Assembly: GCA_038251405.1 (NCBI GenBank)
Contig: JBBSBH010000018.1
Coordinates: 1 to 64,000 of the forward strand
DNA length: 64,000 bases
Direction of reading: 5' to 3'
DNA from: JADJLQ01 sp038251405
GTDB taxonomy: Bacteria; Bacteroidota; Bacteroidia; Chitinophagales; Saprospiraceae
This document shows, piece after piece, positions 53,834-62,629 of this stretch. Each line of letters opens with the position of its first letter. Position 1 is the first letter of the stretch. The notes under the pieces were generated by a model that saw nothing but the letters and a program-made list of their open reading frames with translations, did no database searches and was not told where the DNA came from. The translations under genes were made by a program, and so were the position numbers.

Positions 53834-55654
53834 ATGGGGCAGATGTGGCTAAGATATTCATTTACAATGCTTTTACTTGGCATTATTCATATTGCTTTTG
53901 GGCAATCTGATGCGCCAAAGCCGGCTGGCAAAGAGATTAAAATCATACATTCAGATTTTACTTATTTAGAGTCATCCCCTGGGGTAGAATTAAAAATATT
54001 GCAAGGCGATGTACAATTATATCACGATACCACATTTTTGTATTGCGATTCAGCCAGATTAGTTGGATTGATGGTGATGGCTTATGGTAATGTGGTGATC
54101 CGAAATAATGACACCGTACAAATATTTTCCGATTCTCTCCGGTATGATGGATCCAAAAGAACAGCTGATCTTTATGGAGAGGTGATATTGGTAAATGGAC
54201 TGCAATCTTTGTATACTAAACGATTGCATTATGATCTGAATTCATCAGTGGCATCCTACTATACTCCCGCTACACTCAAGACTTCCACTACGACATTAAA
54301 AAGCAAACGTGGCTATTACCATTCTAAAGAAAGCATGGCTTATTTTGCAGGTAATGTACAAATGACGGATCCGGAAATTCAACTAAGATCTGATTCCCTG
54401 GTTTTTAATACAGCAACCCATACTGCTTATTTTGTCCAACCTACACTAATGGAAAAAGCAGATCGTCAGATTTATTGTGAAGGTGGCTTCTATGATATTG
54501 ATGATAAATTAGCCGAGTTTACAGGCAATCCACAATTTTCTGATAAAGACAAAAAGACCTCAGCAGATCTCATGAAGTATAATGGTAATACCAATGAAAT
54601 CAAACTGTATAATCATGTAAAATATACAAGTAATGACAATCGGTTACAAGGTGATACTTTGATATATAATGAGCAAACTAAAATAATGACTTTACTCGGC
54701 GTGGGATTTGTAACCACCAAAGATGGCACCGTAAATTCTACCCAAAAACTGGTGTATGATGAAAACACGGGAGTCTTTGTTACTACCGGCAGATCTAATC
54801 TTACAGATAGTACCAATCAATTGGAAGCCAATGAAATCAGAAGAGATTCAGCCACAGGAAACCTGCTGGCGACAGGCTTAGTAATTTGGATAGACACCAC
54901 TAATAAAGCATCTATCATTTGCGATTCTATGCGATTTAATAAAAATGAAAATCGGGTTATCGCAGTTGGAAAAGATAGCCGGCAACCACTTTTTAAATCA
55001 TTTTCAAATAGTGAGGATACACTCTATCTTAGAGCGGATATATTAAATGTATTTGAATCCGATTCTATTTCAAAGACCAAAAATATACTGGCCTACCATC
55101 ATGTACAGGTGTATAGATCAGACATTCAAGCCATATGTGATTCTCTTACCTATAATAATCAAGACTCCTTATTTAATTTATTTATCAATCCTATCATCTG
55201 GTCAGATACTTCACAGTTTTTTGCCGATACGATCAGGATTAAGCAAAAGGGCAATCACGTAGATAAAATATATTTATTACAAAATGCCATGATTGTTAAT
55301 TCGGAAGATTTAAAATATTTCAATCAGATTAAAGGCAGGAATATCACTGCGAATTTTGATTCTACCAATCTTTCATTAGTAAATGTGATGGGTAATGCAG
55401 AAGCTGTTTATTATATTAAAGACGATGCCAGGGCCTATATTGGTGTAAATAAAATAATTTGCAGCAGTATCGATATCAAGTTTGGGAATAATGAAATTAA
55501 CAGGATATATTTTTTTACAAAACCAGATGGTACCATGCATCCTATGTTGCAGGTAGATCATGAAAAATTGAAACTTAGGGGATTCCGATGGGACTATATA
55601 GACAAACCTGACCGCAATAAAATATTGGGTATAGAGCCTTTCATTTTGAATTGA
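53834..55654 (+). CDS. OstA/LptA-like periplasmic protein
   Basis: A 606-aa exported protein related to LptA and the N-terminal domain of LptD, which form the periplasmic bridge for LPS. After a signal peptide (about 1-24) come repeated beta-strand motifs of the jelly-roll: LQGDVQLYHDTTFLYCDSARL, then AYGNVVIRNNDTVQIFSDSL, and later repeats of LYGEV, YAGNV-like AYFAGNVQM and similar. It contains more repeats than LptA. It is the first gene of a run with the BatE-like gene (7 bp gap). Confidence 0.8.
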   Translation: MGQMWLRYSFTMLLLGIIHIAFGQSDAPKPAGKEIKIIHSDFTYLESSPGVELKILQGDVQLYHDTTFLYCDSARLVGLMVMAYGNVVIRNNDTVQIFSDSLRYDGSKRTADLYGEVILVNGLQSLYTKRLHYDLNSSVASYYTPATLKTSTTTLKSKRGYYHSKESMAYFAGNVQMTDPEIQLRSDSLVFNTATHTAYFVQPTLMEKADRQIYCEGGFYDIDDKLAEFTGNPQFSDKDKKTSADLMKYNGNTNEIKLYNHVKYTSNDNRLQGDTLIYNEQTKIMTLLGVGFVTTKDGTVNSTQKLVYDENTGVFVTTGRSNLTDSTNQLEANEIRRDSATGNLLATGLVIWIDTTNKASIICDSMRFNKNENRVIAVGKDSRQPLFKSFSNSEDTLYLRADILNVFESDSISKTKNILAYHHVQVYRSDIQAICDSLTYNNQDSLFNLFINPIIWSDTSQFFADTIRIKQKGNHVDKIYLLQNAMIVNSEDLKYFNQIKGRNITANFDSTNLSLVNVMGNAEAVYYIKDDARAYIGVNKIICSSIDIKFGNNEINRIYFFTKPDGTMHPMLQVDHEKLKLRGFRWDYIDKPDRNKILGIEPFILN

Positions 55655-55661
55655 AACTAAT

Positions 55662-56390
55662 ATGAAGTTGTTATTACTATTCGTTATTATTTTTATAGCA
55701 ATCAATGCATTTCCTCAAAATAACCTGGCGATCGAAGCAAATCAGGAATATACAGCTGGTCATTTTGAAAATGCAATATCCAAATACCAGGACTTATTGC
55801 ATTTCTCAGGCCCATCAGCTGATATTTACTATAATTTGGGATTGGCTTATCTAAAGTTGGATAAAGTATTTGAAGCCAGGTTAAATTTTGAAAGAGCCTT
55901 ACTATTGAATCCATCCTCAGGTTTGGTTAAGCGGGGAATTAAACAATCTACAGCTCATATTGAACCCAAAATAGAATCCTTACCCCCTTTTATATTATAC
56001 AAATGGTTTTCTTCTATTCGCGACTTACTTCCGGGTAATTCCTGGGGTTGGCTTTTCCTGTTTAGTGCCCTGACCTTGGGATTATTCGGTATCTTGAATC
56101 AATTGAATACCATCAACACCAAGTCGATATTTATGTATTTGCTTTATGGCCTTTTTTTTCTCACCGGAATTTTTTATTTTTCAAGAATAACCTTCGAGGC
56201 TAAACCCAACTGCATCAATTCTCAAAATGTAAATCTAAGAATCGCACCAGATGAAAATAGCCAGATACTATTGCCTTTAGGTATAGGCACCAAAATGGAA
56301 ATTATTGATAGTTTGCAGACCTGGTACAAGGTAACCCTGGAAAATAACGATGATGGCTGGCTGTCTAAAAATGTTCTTTCCAGAATTTAA
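55662..56390 (+). CDS. BatE-like TPR and SH3 membrane protein
   Basis: A 242-aa protein with a signal/anchor (about 1-20), two TPR units (about 25-100: YYNLGLAYLKLDKVFEARLNFERALLLNP), two membrane helices (about 125-175) and a C-terminal SH3-like domain (about 185-242: NVNLRIAPDENSQILLPL, DGWLSKNVLSRI). This is the layout of BatE of the aerotolerance/von Willebrand operon, but no batA-D genes are adjacent. It overlaps an upstream extension of the next gene; the real start of that gene lies 50 bp after the stop. Confidence 0.7.
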   Translation: MKLLLLFVIIFIAINAFPQNNLAIEANQEYTAGHFENAISKYQDLLHFSGPSADIYYNLGLAYLKLDKVFEARLNFERALLLNPSSGLVKRGIKQSTAHIEPKIESLPPFILYKWFSSIRDLLPGNSWGWLFLFSALTLGLFGILNQLNTINTKSIFMYLLYGLFFLTGIFYFSRITFEAKPNCINSQNVNLRIAPDENSQILLPLGIGTKMEIIDSLQTWYKVTLENNDDGWLSKNVLSRI

Positions 56391-56425
56391 TGTCATACTT
56401 GTATTAATTGCTATTTCGATTCTTT

Positions 56426-56433
56426 TAGCTTTG
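56426..56433 (+). promoter_or_regulatory. Putative -7 box of the FG-GAP lipoprotein gene
   Basis: TAGCTTTG matches TAnnTTTG and ends 9 bp before the ATG at 56443. It supports 56443 over the longer frame from 56350. Confidence 0.5.
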
Positions 56434-56442
56434 CAGCAGATT

Positions 56443-59400
56443 ATGAAATGTATATGCTCTGCAATGCTTGCTTTTTTCTTTTTATCAGCTTGCCATCAAG
56501 CTAAACCAGTTTTTACATTGGTCAAACCGGAGGAATCAAATGTCAGATTTGTAAATGATGTGATGGAATATGATAGTTTCAATATTTTAAATACAGAGTT
56601 TATTTATAATGGAGCCGGGGTAGGCGTGGGGGATTTGAATGGAGATGGCCTAGAAGATCTGTATTTCGCTGGAAATCAAGTGGGAAATGCCTGTTATTTA
56701 AATTTGGGTGATTTTAAATTTAAAGACATTACGGATGCCGCTCATGTACAGAAACGAGCCGGGATGTGGTCTTCCGGAGTGAATATTTTAGATCTAAATG
56801 CGGATGGTAAAAACGACATCTATGTTACCAATACATTGATCCGAAATGCAGCTAAAAGGACAAATCTGTTTTTTCTTAATAAAGGTAATAATGCAGCAGG
56901 AATACCACAATTTGAGGAGCTGGCTGCCCATTTCGGTTTAGATGATACATCTTATGCATCCCATGCTCAATTTTTTGATTATGACCTTGATGGGGATTTG
57001 GATTTATTTATCGGAACTAATTTTATTGCGCGGAGCGGGGCCCCGGGACAGTACATGCAGGATTTCAACCAGGTCTGCGATGAAAATTGTGATAAACTCT
57101 ATAGAAATGATTGGGATAGCCTTTTGAATGAACCTCATTTTTTTGATGTTTCAGCTAATGCAGGAATGACAATGCACGGATATAGCCACAGTACCCTCAT
57201 CAATGATTTTAATGAAGATGGTTGGCCAGACATTTATGTAGCAAATGATTATCTCAGTGATGATCTTATCTATATCAATAATCATGACGGAACATTTTCC
57301 AATAGAGTTTCCAAAATATTCAGGCATCAATCTTCAGCTGCCATGGGATCAGATTTAGGCGATATCAATAATGATGGTAAGCTGGAAGTAATGACCGTTG
57401 AGATGTTGCCTTTTACTAATTTACGAAAGAAGACCCTGATTGGTCCGGGCAATTATGCAACCAATATATTTATTAAGCAATATGGGTACCAGTATCAATA
57501 TACCCGCAATACACTGCAGTTAAATCAAGGTATGCATCATTCTTATCCTGTATATAGTGATATTAGCTTTCTGAGTGGCGTACACGAGACGGAATGGAGT
57601 TGGGCGCCTTTATTCGCTGATTTTGATTTAGATAGTTATCAAGATTTATATATCACTAATGGATTTCCGAAAGATGTGACCGATCATGATTTTGGGGAAT
57701 ATAGAAATGAGACCCGGAACCTGATCAGTGATATGGAATTGCAATATTTAATACCCGTAGTAAAGGTTTCCAATTTTATGTTTCACAATGAAGGAAATCT
57801 TTCTTTTAGTGATAAAACTAAAGATTGGGGGATGTTTATTAAATCATTTTCAAATGGTGTTGCTTATGGGGATCTGGACAATGATGGTGATCCGGACTTG
57901 ATTGTGCATAATATTGATGATGCTCCATTTATTTTTAAGAATAATTCTATTTCTAATTCAAATACCGGCCATAAGCATTATTTGGCCATTAAGTTAAAAG
58001 GGGATCAACACAATCTTGATGCCATAGGATCGAAGGTTAGTATTTTTTATCAGGAAGATAAATTACAAACCCGCGAAATTCTTTCAGGGAGAGGGTATTT
58101 ATCACAGTCATCTTATACCTGTATGTTTGGCTTAGATACCATTAGCCAGATTGATTCTATTCTCGTAACCTGGTCTGATGGAAAATGCCAAATATTTCCA
58201 TCATGCCCGGCAGATCAGAAAATTGAAATTTCTAAAGGTCACTCTGAATGGAGACCATCCTATAAACCGGTTAATGCAGAATTTCAGCAAATAAGTTCAT
58301 CCAGTTTGGGAATAGATTATTTGCATTATGAGCGGGATTTTATTGATTTTAATATTCAGAAGACTTTACCACATAAACTCTCTGCCTATGGAGTACCCAT
58401 GTCAGTAGGAGATATCAATAATGATGGCCTGGAGGACTTGATCCTGGGCGGCAGTGCGCTTCAAAATGAAAGAATATTTCTGCAGCACGCAGGCGGAAAG
58501 TTTACATCAGATTTAATAGATTTAAAACTTGCAGATGAAAAGGAAGCAGAAGATGCCGGGATGTTATTAATAGATGCTGACAATGATGGTGATCTCGATC
58601 TCCTGGTTTCCGGAGGGTCCTATGAGAATTTAATGGCTAATCCAAAAGTGTACGGATTGCGCTATTTTTCAAATGATGGCCATGGTAGATTCCTTAGAGA
58701 TACGAATGCTATTCCACCAAATATGCGTACTTGTAGTTCTGCATTAAGAGCAGCTGATATTGATCTTGATGGCGATTTGGATTTATTCCTTGCAGGACAT
58801 GTGTTGCCAGGCTATTACCCCAAAGCAGATCAATCATTTATTTTGATTAACAAGAGTAGTGGGGGTAATGCCAAATTTGTGATTGCGACTGATAAGTGGT
58901 TCCCGTCAAAACCGGATCTCGGTATCATTAACGACGCGCTTTTTACAGATTTTAATAATGATAGCAAGCCTGATCTTATCATCGCCAGGGAATGGGGCCC
59001 TGTAAGCTTTTATAAAAATACCGGTAATGCCTTTTCTTTAGTTCATGTTCAGGCTTTAGAGCAAAAATTGGGCTGGTGGACCAGTTTGAAAGCAGGTGAT
59101 TTTGATAATGATGGGGATATGGATTATATCTGTGGCAATTTCGGTGACAATACTTATTTTAAATGCAACTCCAAAGAGCCGATCACTATATATGCAAAAG
59201 ATTTTGATCAAAATGGCAGCCTTGATCCATTTATAAGTTGTTATTGGCGGGATACTACCGGAGAAAAGAAAGAGTACTTTTTCCATAGCCGGGATGAAAT
59301 GATAAAACAACTCATCAGTATCAAAAGAAAATTTCAAAACTATAAATCATTTGGATTAGCCACGGTGAAAGATGTTTTTCCAGGTCATGAACTGGATAGT

Positions 59401-59988
59401 GCCATTATCTTAAAAACTAATACTTTCTCATCGAGCTATATTAAAAACCTGGGAAATGATATGTTTGAAATTTCTTCATTACCTCAGGAAGCCCAAATGG
59501 CACCGCTGTATGGTATTCAGTCATTTGATGTCAATAGTGATGGCTATCTGGACCTGATTTTGGGCGGCAATGATTACGGAATGGAACTTATCCAGGGCAG
59601 GGCAGATGCGATGAATGGTTTGATCCTTTTAAATGACACGAAAGGGGGGTTTAAAGCAAGCCCTTTTACCGAATCAGGCTATTTCGCCGATGGAGAAAGC
59701 CGGTCACTCACCTATGTTACCAATCAAAAATCAGTATTGTTTTTTCAAATGATCAATTTAGATTCGCTGGCCGTGCACAAGCTTCCTTTTTCGGGAAATG
59801 TATTTTCTGCCGGTAAAAATGAGTATAGTGGCCTGATTGAGCTACCAAATGGCCAAATGCAAAGGATAGAGTTTTTCCCCGGCGATGCTTACAAATCCCA
59901 AACGGCTAACCAGGTATTTCTGGCTCCGGGATCTAAAATAAATTTTGAAAACTCGATTAGTAAGCAGGTTAGGAGTATTAGGAATTAA
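56443..59988 (+). CDS. Large FG-GAP/VCBS and ASPIC/UnbV lipoprotein (CRTAC1-like)
   Basis: An 1181-aa surface lipoprotein (LSAC, Cys17). It contains about 13 calcium-type FG-GAP motifs of the form DxDxDGxxDL, for example DLNGDGLEDLYF, DYDLDGDLDLFI, DFNEDGWPDIYV and DINNDGLEDLIL. They are arranged as two propeller groups with an ASPIC/UnbV domain between them (about 490-610: GSKVSIFYQ, ILSGRGYLSQSS, VTWSDGK). Such proteins bind ligands or act with RagB/SusD-type systems; no enzyme domain is seen. A frame from 56350 overlaps the BatE-like gene and lacks a signal; 56443 gives a lipoprotein signal and follows the -7 box. Confidence 0.85.
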   Translation: MKCICSAMLAFFFLSACHQAKPVFTLVKPEESNVRFVNDVMEYDSFNILNTEFIYNGAGVGVGDLNGDGLEDLYFAGNQVGNACYLNLGDFKFKDITDAAHVQKRAGMWSSGVNILDLNADGKNDIYVTNTLIRNAAKRTNLFFLNKGNNAAGIPQFEELAAHFGLDDTSYASHAQFFDYDLDGDLDLFIGTNFIARSGAPGQYMQDFNQVCDENCDKLYRNDWDSLLNEPHFFDVSANAGMTMHGYSHSTLINDFNEDGWPDIYVANDYLSDDLIYINNHDGTFSNRVSKIFRHQSSAAMGSDLGDINNDGKLEVMTVEMLPFTNLRKKTLIGPGNYATNIFIKQYGYQYQYTRNTLQLNQGMHHSYPVYSDISFLSGVHETEWSWAPLFADFDLDSYQDLYITNGFPKDVTDHDFGEYRNETRNLISDMELQYLIPVVKVSNFMFHNEGNLSFSDKTKDWGMFIKSFSNGVAYGDLDNDGDPDLIVHNIDDAPFIFKNNSISNSNTGHKHYLAIKLKGDQHNLDAIGSKVSIFYQEDKLQTREILSGRGYLSQSSYTCMFGLDTISQIDSILVTWSDGKCQIFPSCPADQKIEISKGHSEWRPSYKPVNAEFQQISSSSLGIDYLHYERDFIDFNIQKTLPHKLSAYGVPMSVGDINNDGLEDLILGGSALQNERIFLQHAGGKFTSDLIDLKLADEKEAEDAGMLLIDADNDGDLDLLVSGGSYENLMANPKVYGLRYFSNDGHGRFLRDTNAIPPNMRTCSSALRAADIDLDGDLDLFLAGHVLPGYYPKADQSFILINKSSGGNAKFVIATDKWFPSKPDLGIINDALFTDFNNDSKPDLIIAREWGPVSFYKNTGNAFSLVHVQALEQKLGWWTSLKAGDFDNDGDMDYICGNFGDNTYFKCNSKEPITIYAKDFDQNGSLDPFISCYWRDTTGEKKEYFFHSRDEMIKQLISIKRKFQNYKSFGLATVKDVFPGHELDSAIILKTNTFSSSYIKNLGNDMFEISSLPQEAQMAPLYGIQSFDVNSDGYLDLILGGNDYGMELIQGRADAMNGLILLNDTKGGFKASPFTESGYFADGESRSLTYVTNQKSVLFFQMINLDSLAVHKLPFSGNVFSAGKNEYSGLIELPNGQMQRIEFFPGDAYKSQTANQVFLAPGSKINFENSISKQVRSIRN

Positions 59989-60313
59989 TGAGCTCTCCAA
60001 TTAAGCAACTCGTTTTTTCAATTGCAAAAACTTCAAACGGCTCTGTTTCCGATTTTTCTTGCTCCTGATGCTTTTTCATTCCTTCTGATTTTACATCAAA
60101 GGTAAATTTCTTGTGCTTGATTTCTTTCATATAACCAAGCTTTCGCATCCATCGCATGAGTTGCCCTCGTTCTTGGGGTTCACCGGTGTAAAGCTCCCAG
60201 GCAAATTGCTTGGTCCAGTTGTTTTTGAGCATCTCCCGGATGATACCATGACGCTCCATTTCGGAATAATGCTTTCCTTTTTTCTGAATGATTTTCCTTT
60301 TCCGTTTATCCAT
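59978..60313 (-). CDS. Transposase OrfA-like fragment
   Basis: A 111-aa reading frame starting MDKRKRKIIQKKGKHYSEMERHG with a helix-turn-helix-like part (REMLKNNWTKQFAWELYTG, then RWMRKLGYMKE). It resembles the small N-terminal ORF of an IS3-like element; I am not certain of the IS family. No OrfB follows: the frame runs into the 3' end of the FG-GAP gene (11-bp overlap). A second, shorter copy of the same sequence lies at 62143-62256. Confidence 0.5.
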   Translation of the reverse strand: MDKRKRKIIQKKGKHYSEMERHGIIREMLKNNWTKQFAWELYTGEPQERGQLMRWMRKLGYMKEIKHKKFTFDVKSEGMKKHQEQEKSETEPFEVFAIEKTSCLIGELINS

Positions 60314-60354
60314 TTTTACACTGTTTTAGTGTAAACCTATTTCAGGACAAGTCA
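60015..60354. repeat. IS-like relic, copy A
   Basis: A 340-bp segment covering most of the OrfA-like frame and its upstream region. It ends in TTTCAGGACAAGTCA and contains the hairpin TTTACACT/AGTGTAAA. The same sequence in the same orientation recurs at 62143-62256 with about 224 bp missing from the middle. The two copies bracket the XRE/PIN module. Confidence 0.7.
60315..60335. repeat. Hairpin upstream of the OrfA-like frame
   Basis: TTTACACT and AGTGTAAA form a perfect 8-bp inverted repeat with a 5-base loop directly before the OrfA-like start. Copy B keeps it with two changes (TTTACATTGTTATAGTGTAAA without loss of position). It is probably an end-proximal element of the IS. Confidence 0.6.
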
Positions 60355-60462
60355 GTGCTCTTTTTCAAGGTTGGCTTTTGTGTGTAGGTTTTGCGTGCTT
60401 GCAAATGTGCCTGACTTGGTGTGTTGGACAGGATTTTTTTTAGAATTATAGGGATAAAAATG

Positions 60463-60498
60463 GTTGACAATACGTAAATATATATTATCTTTGTCAAC
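60463..60498 (+). promoter_or_regulatory. Promoter with overlapping palindromic operator
   Basis: TTG (60464-60466), 19 bp, then TATCTTTG (60486-60493) is a full Bacteroidota promoter. A perfect 8-bp inverted repeat GTTGACAA (60463-60470) and TTGTCAAC (60491-60498) covers both elements, 20 bp apart, so a dimeric repressor bound there would block transcription. The XRE protein encoded next is the obvious candidate. Confidence 0.75.
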
Positions 60499-60526
60499 AT
60501 GTCGAAAAACTTAATTAAATAAAACA

Positions 60527-61597
60527 ATGGAAAACGTATTTGGAAATAAACTGGTGTCAGCCCGAAAGATGGCTGGGATGTCCTTACAGGACTTGGAAAA
60601 CAGACTTGAAAAAGTTGTTTCTCGTCAGGCATTGCATAAATACGAACAAGGTAAAATGAAACCTGATAGTCATGTTTTAATTGCTTTGTCAAATGTGCTG
60701 AATGTGCCAGTGGATTATTTTTATTCGATACCAACTGTCCATGTAGAACTTAAAAACATAAGCTACCGAAAATATTCTTCAAAAATTTCAAAAACTGAAC
60801 GATTGTCGATAGAAGAAAAAGCAAAGGAAAATTGTGAAAGGTATTTGGAATTGGAACAATTGATTAATCCAAATGAGAAGTCGGAATACTTTACCTACGA
60901 TAAAGTAATTGAAACTGCTGACGATGCTGAAACTGCTGCAAAGAAATTGAGAGAAGTTTGGTCGCTTGGTTATGACCCGATTCCTGATGTGGTCGAAATG
61001 TTAGAGGATAAAGGTTATAAGGTAATTGAATTGGATGCTCCCGATGGTTTTGATGGAATGAAAGCAGATGTAGATGGTAAGAAAATTATTGTCCTGAAAA
61101 AAGCTGTCAAGCAAGGCGAAGATGTAGTGAGGAAAAGATTTACTGCTTTGCATGAATTGGCTCACCATGCTTTAGAATTCTCAGCTAATTTATCAGAAAA
61201 GCAAGAAGAAAATCTGTGTCACACTTTTGCTTGTGCTGTTCTTTACCCTGCAGATATGGCAAAAAAGGAATTGAGCAAAGACCGATTCCATTTTTATCAA
61301 AACGAATTAGTATTGATTAAGGAAAGATGGGGGATTTCTTTTCCTGCTGTTTTTGCAAGGGCTTTACATCTCGGTATTATCACCAGTTTTATTTATAGAA
61401 GATTTAATGTTGGATACAGAGAAAGAAAGCTGCACTTAAATGAGCCCGGAAGGTACATGAGCAAAGAGAAACCTGTTCGTCTTGAAAGGTTAATATATCT
61501 CTGCTTGTCAAAAGAAATTATTTCAGTTAACGAGGCTTCATTTTTTGCAGGTAGAACGGTTGGTGAATTCCGTAAACAATTGCAGCAGTTAGTATGA
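60527..61597 (+). CDS. XRE-ImmA/IrrE fusion (regulator with zinc peptidase)
   Basis: A 356-aa protein. Residues 6-66 are an XRE helix-turn-helix (MAGMSLQDLENRL, VSRQALHKYEQGKMKPD). Residues about 140-280 are an ImmA/IrrE metallopeptidase with HELAHH (His209, Glu210, His213), a likely third ligand at Glu227/228 and the AVLYP segment. The C-terminal part has helices of unknown use. Fusions of this type often act as antitoxin and regulator of a neighbouring toxin, with the peptidase cutting the repressor under stress. It is followed by a PIN gene with a 4-bp ATGA overlap. Confidence 0.88.
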   Translation: MENVFGNKLVSARKMAGMSLQDLENRLEKVVSRQALHKYEQGKMKPDSHVLIALSNVLNVPVDYFYSIPTVHVELKNISYRKYSSKISKTERLSIEEKAKENCERYLELEQLINPNEKSEYFTYDKVIETADDAETAAKKLREVWSLGYDPIPDVVEMLEDKGYKVIELDAPDGFDGMKADVDGKKIIVLKKAVKQGEDVVRKRFTALHELAHHALEFSANLSEKQEENLCHTFACAVLYPADMAKKELSKDRFHFYQNELVLIKERWGISFPAVFARALHLGIITSFIYRRFNVGYRERKLHLNEPGRYMSKEKPVRLERLIYLCLSKEIISVNEASFFAGRTVGEFRKQLQQLV

Positions 61598-62094
61598 AAC
61601 TTTTTATCACCGATACAAATGTGTTCTTTGATTTGATTAACATGGAAGCCCTTCCTGATTTTTTTGGGTTGGACTTTGAAATATGTACAACAGATTTTGT
61701 AGTGAATGAAATTTTGCATTTGGAGCAAGCAGAACAAATTCAAAATTTCATTCGGTCAAAGCAACTTACAGTGTTTAATTTTTCTTCTGACGAAATTGAT
61801 GAAGTTGTAAACCTGAAAACGAAACGAATGCTAAGAAGGATTGCCGATAAATCTGTTTTATGGAAAGCATTACAGTTAAAATGTCCATTGCTAACTGGTG
61901 ATAAAAGTTTAAGAAATGAAGCAGAAGAAAATGGATTAGAGGTTCACGGAAGTATTTGGATTGTGAAGTTGTTGGTTGATGCAAAAATATTGAGTGCGGT
62001 AAAAGGCATAGAGTTATTTGAAAAATTAAAAATTGTAAACGATAGTTTGCCAAAGGAGGAAATTGAAAAATTAATTAGAAAATTAAAAAGTTAA
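61594..62094 (+). CDS. PIN-domain protein (putative toxin)
   Basis: A 166-aa protein with the complete PIN acidic set: Asp7 (TDTNV), Glu39 (VVNEIL), Asp85 (RIADKSV) and Asp103 (TGDKSLR). PIN proteins are metal-dependent RNases and are common toxins. The C-terminal helices (GSIWIVKLLVDAKIL) are typical of the stand-alone PIN group found with DNA-binding antitoxins. It overlaps the XRE-ImmA/IrrE gene by 4 bp, so the two are translated together. Confidence 0.88.
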   Translation: MKLFITDTNVFFDLINMEALPDFFGLDFEICTTDFVVNEILHLEQAEQIQNFIRSKQLTVFNFSSDEIDEVVNLKTKRMLRRIADKSVLWKALQLKCPLLTGDKSLRNEAEENGLEVHGSIWIVKLLVDAKILSAVKGIELFEKLKIVNDSLPKEEIEKLIRKLKS

Positions 62095-62142
62095 TAAAAA
62101 AATATGTCATTAAAATTGATAGGTACTTAGTCGGATGGATAC

Positions 62143-62256
62143 TTTTCAATTGCAAAACTTCAAACGGTTACGCCTTCAGTATTTGTTTCTCCTGATGCTT
62201 TTTCCGTTTATCCATTTTTACATTGTTATAGTGTAAACCTATTTCAGGACAAGTCA
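62143..62256. repeat. IS-like relic, copy B (internally deleted)
   Basis: A 114-bp direct copy of 60015-60354. It begins with the same TTTTCAATTGCAAA, has about 224 bp missing between TGATGCTTTTTC and CGTTTATCC, and ends at the same GGACAAGTCA. The deletion joint has short homology (TTTTTC against TTTTCC). Confidence 0.7.
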
Positions 62257-62629
62257 TCCGGAATCAGAAATATTTTGGTCGAACATTCTAAAAGGAACTA
62301 TACATGTACCTGACTAGATATTCCCGAACACACCAGGCGCTATTTTATCCCGGGTTAAAATTTGAGTAATAGCCACTATTTTTGAGGCTCGATAATGGAT
62401 AGAGGTAGAATTATATTAAAACATCCCCGTTTTAGCCTCGACCGTCAGCGTTTAGTCATATTTTTACAAGCTTGCGATACATTGCGTAATTGCTCAGCCA
62501 ATCTAAGCAGTCTACTATATCTTGATTGACTTTGTTTCTGTGGTCATTTGTATTTAATTTTAATTTTAAAATAATAGTTTTTATTCTAACTGTCAGGCTA
62601 AATACTAGCTAATACAGCTAACCCGTTTT
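62257..62629. other. Gap downstream of copy B
   Basis: About 370 bp with no gene I can support. A 44-codon frame at 62395-62529 has no recognisable features. GAGGCT and AGCCTC form a weak distant inverted repeat near 62384 and 62436. No terminator is visible for the PIN gene. Confidence 0.4.

Noticed and set aside
56350..56442. Upstream extension of the FG-GAP lipoprotein
   Set aside because: It overlaps the BatE-like gene, places a second hydrophobic stretch before the lipobox and lies before the -7 box; the ATG at 56443 gives a standard lipoprotein signal.
60342..60734. Minus-strand frame of 130 codons across the XRE promoter
   Set aside because: It lies opposite the promoter, the operator palindrome and the HTH coding sequence, with no recognisable domain; it is a shadow of the real gene.
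62395..62529. Small 44-codon frame after the IS-like copy B
   Set aside because: No promoter, no recognisable motif and no independent support; it may be chance.
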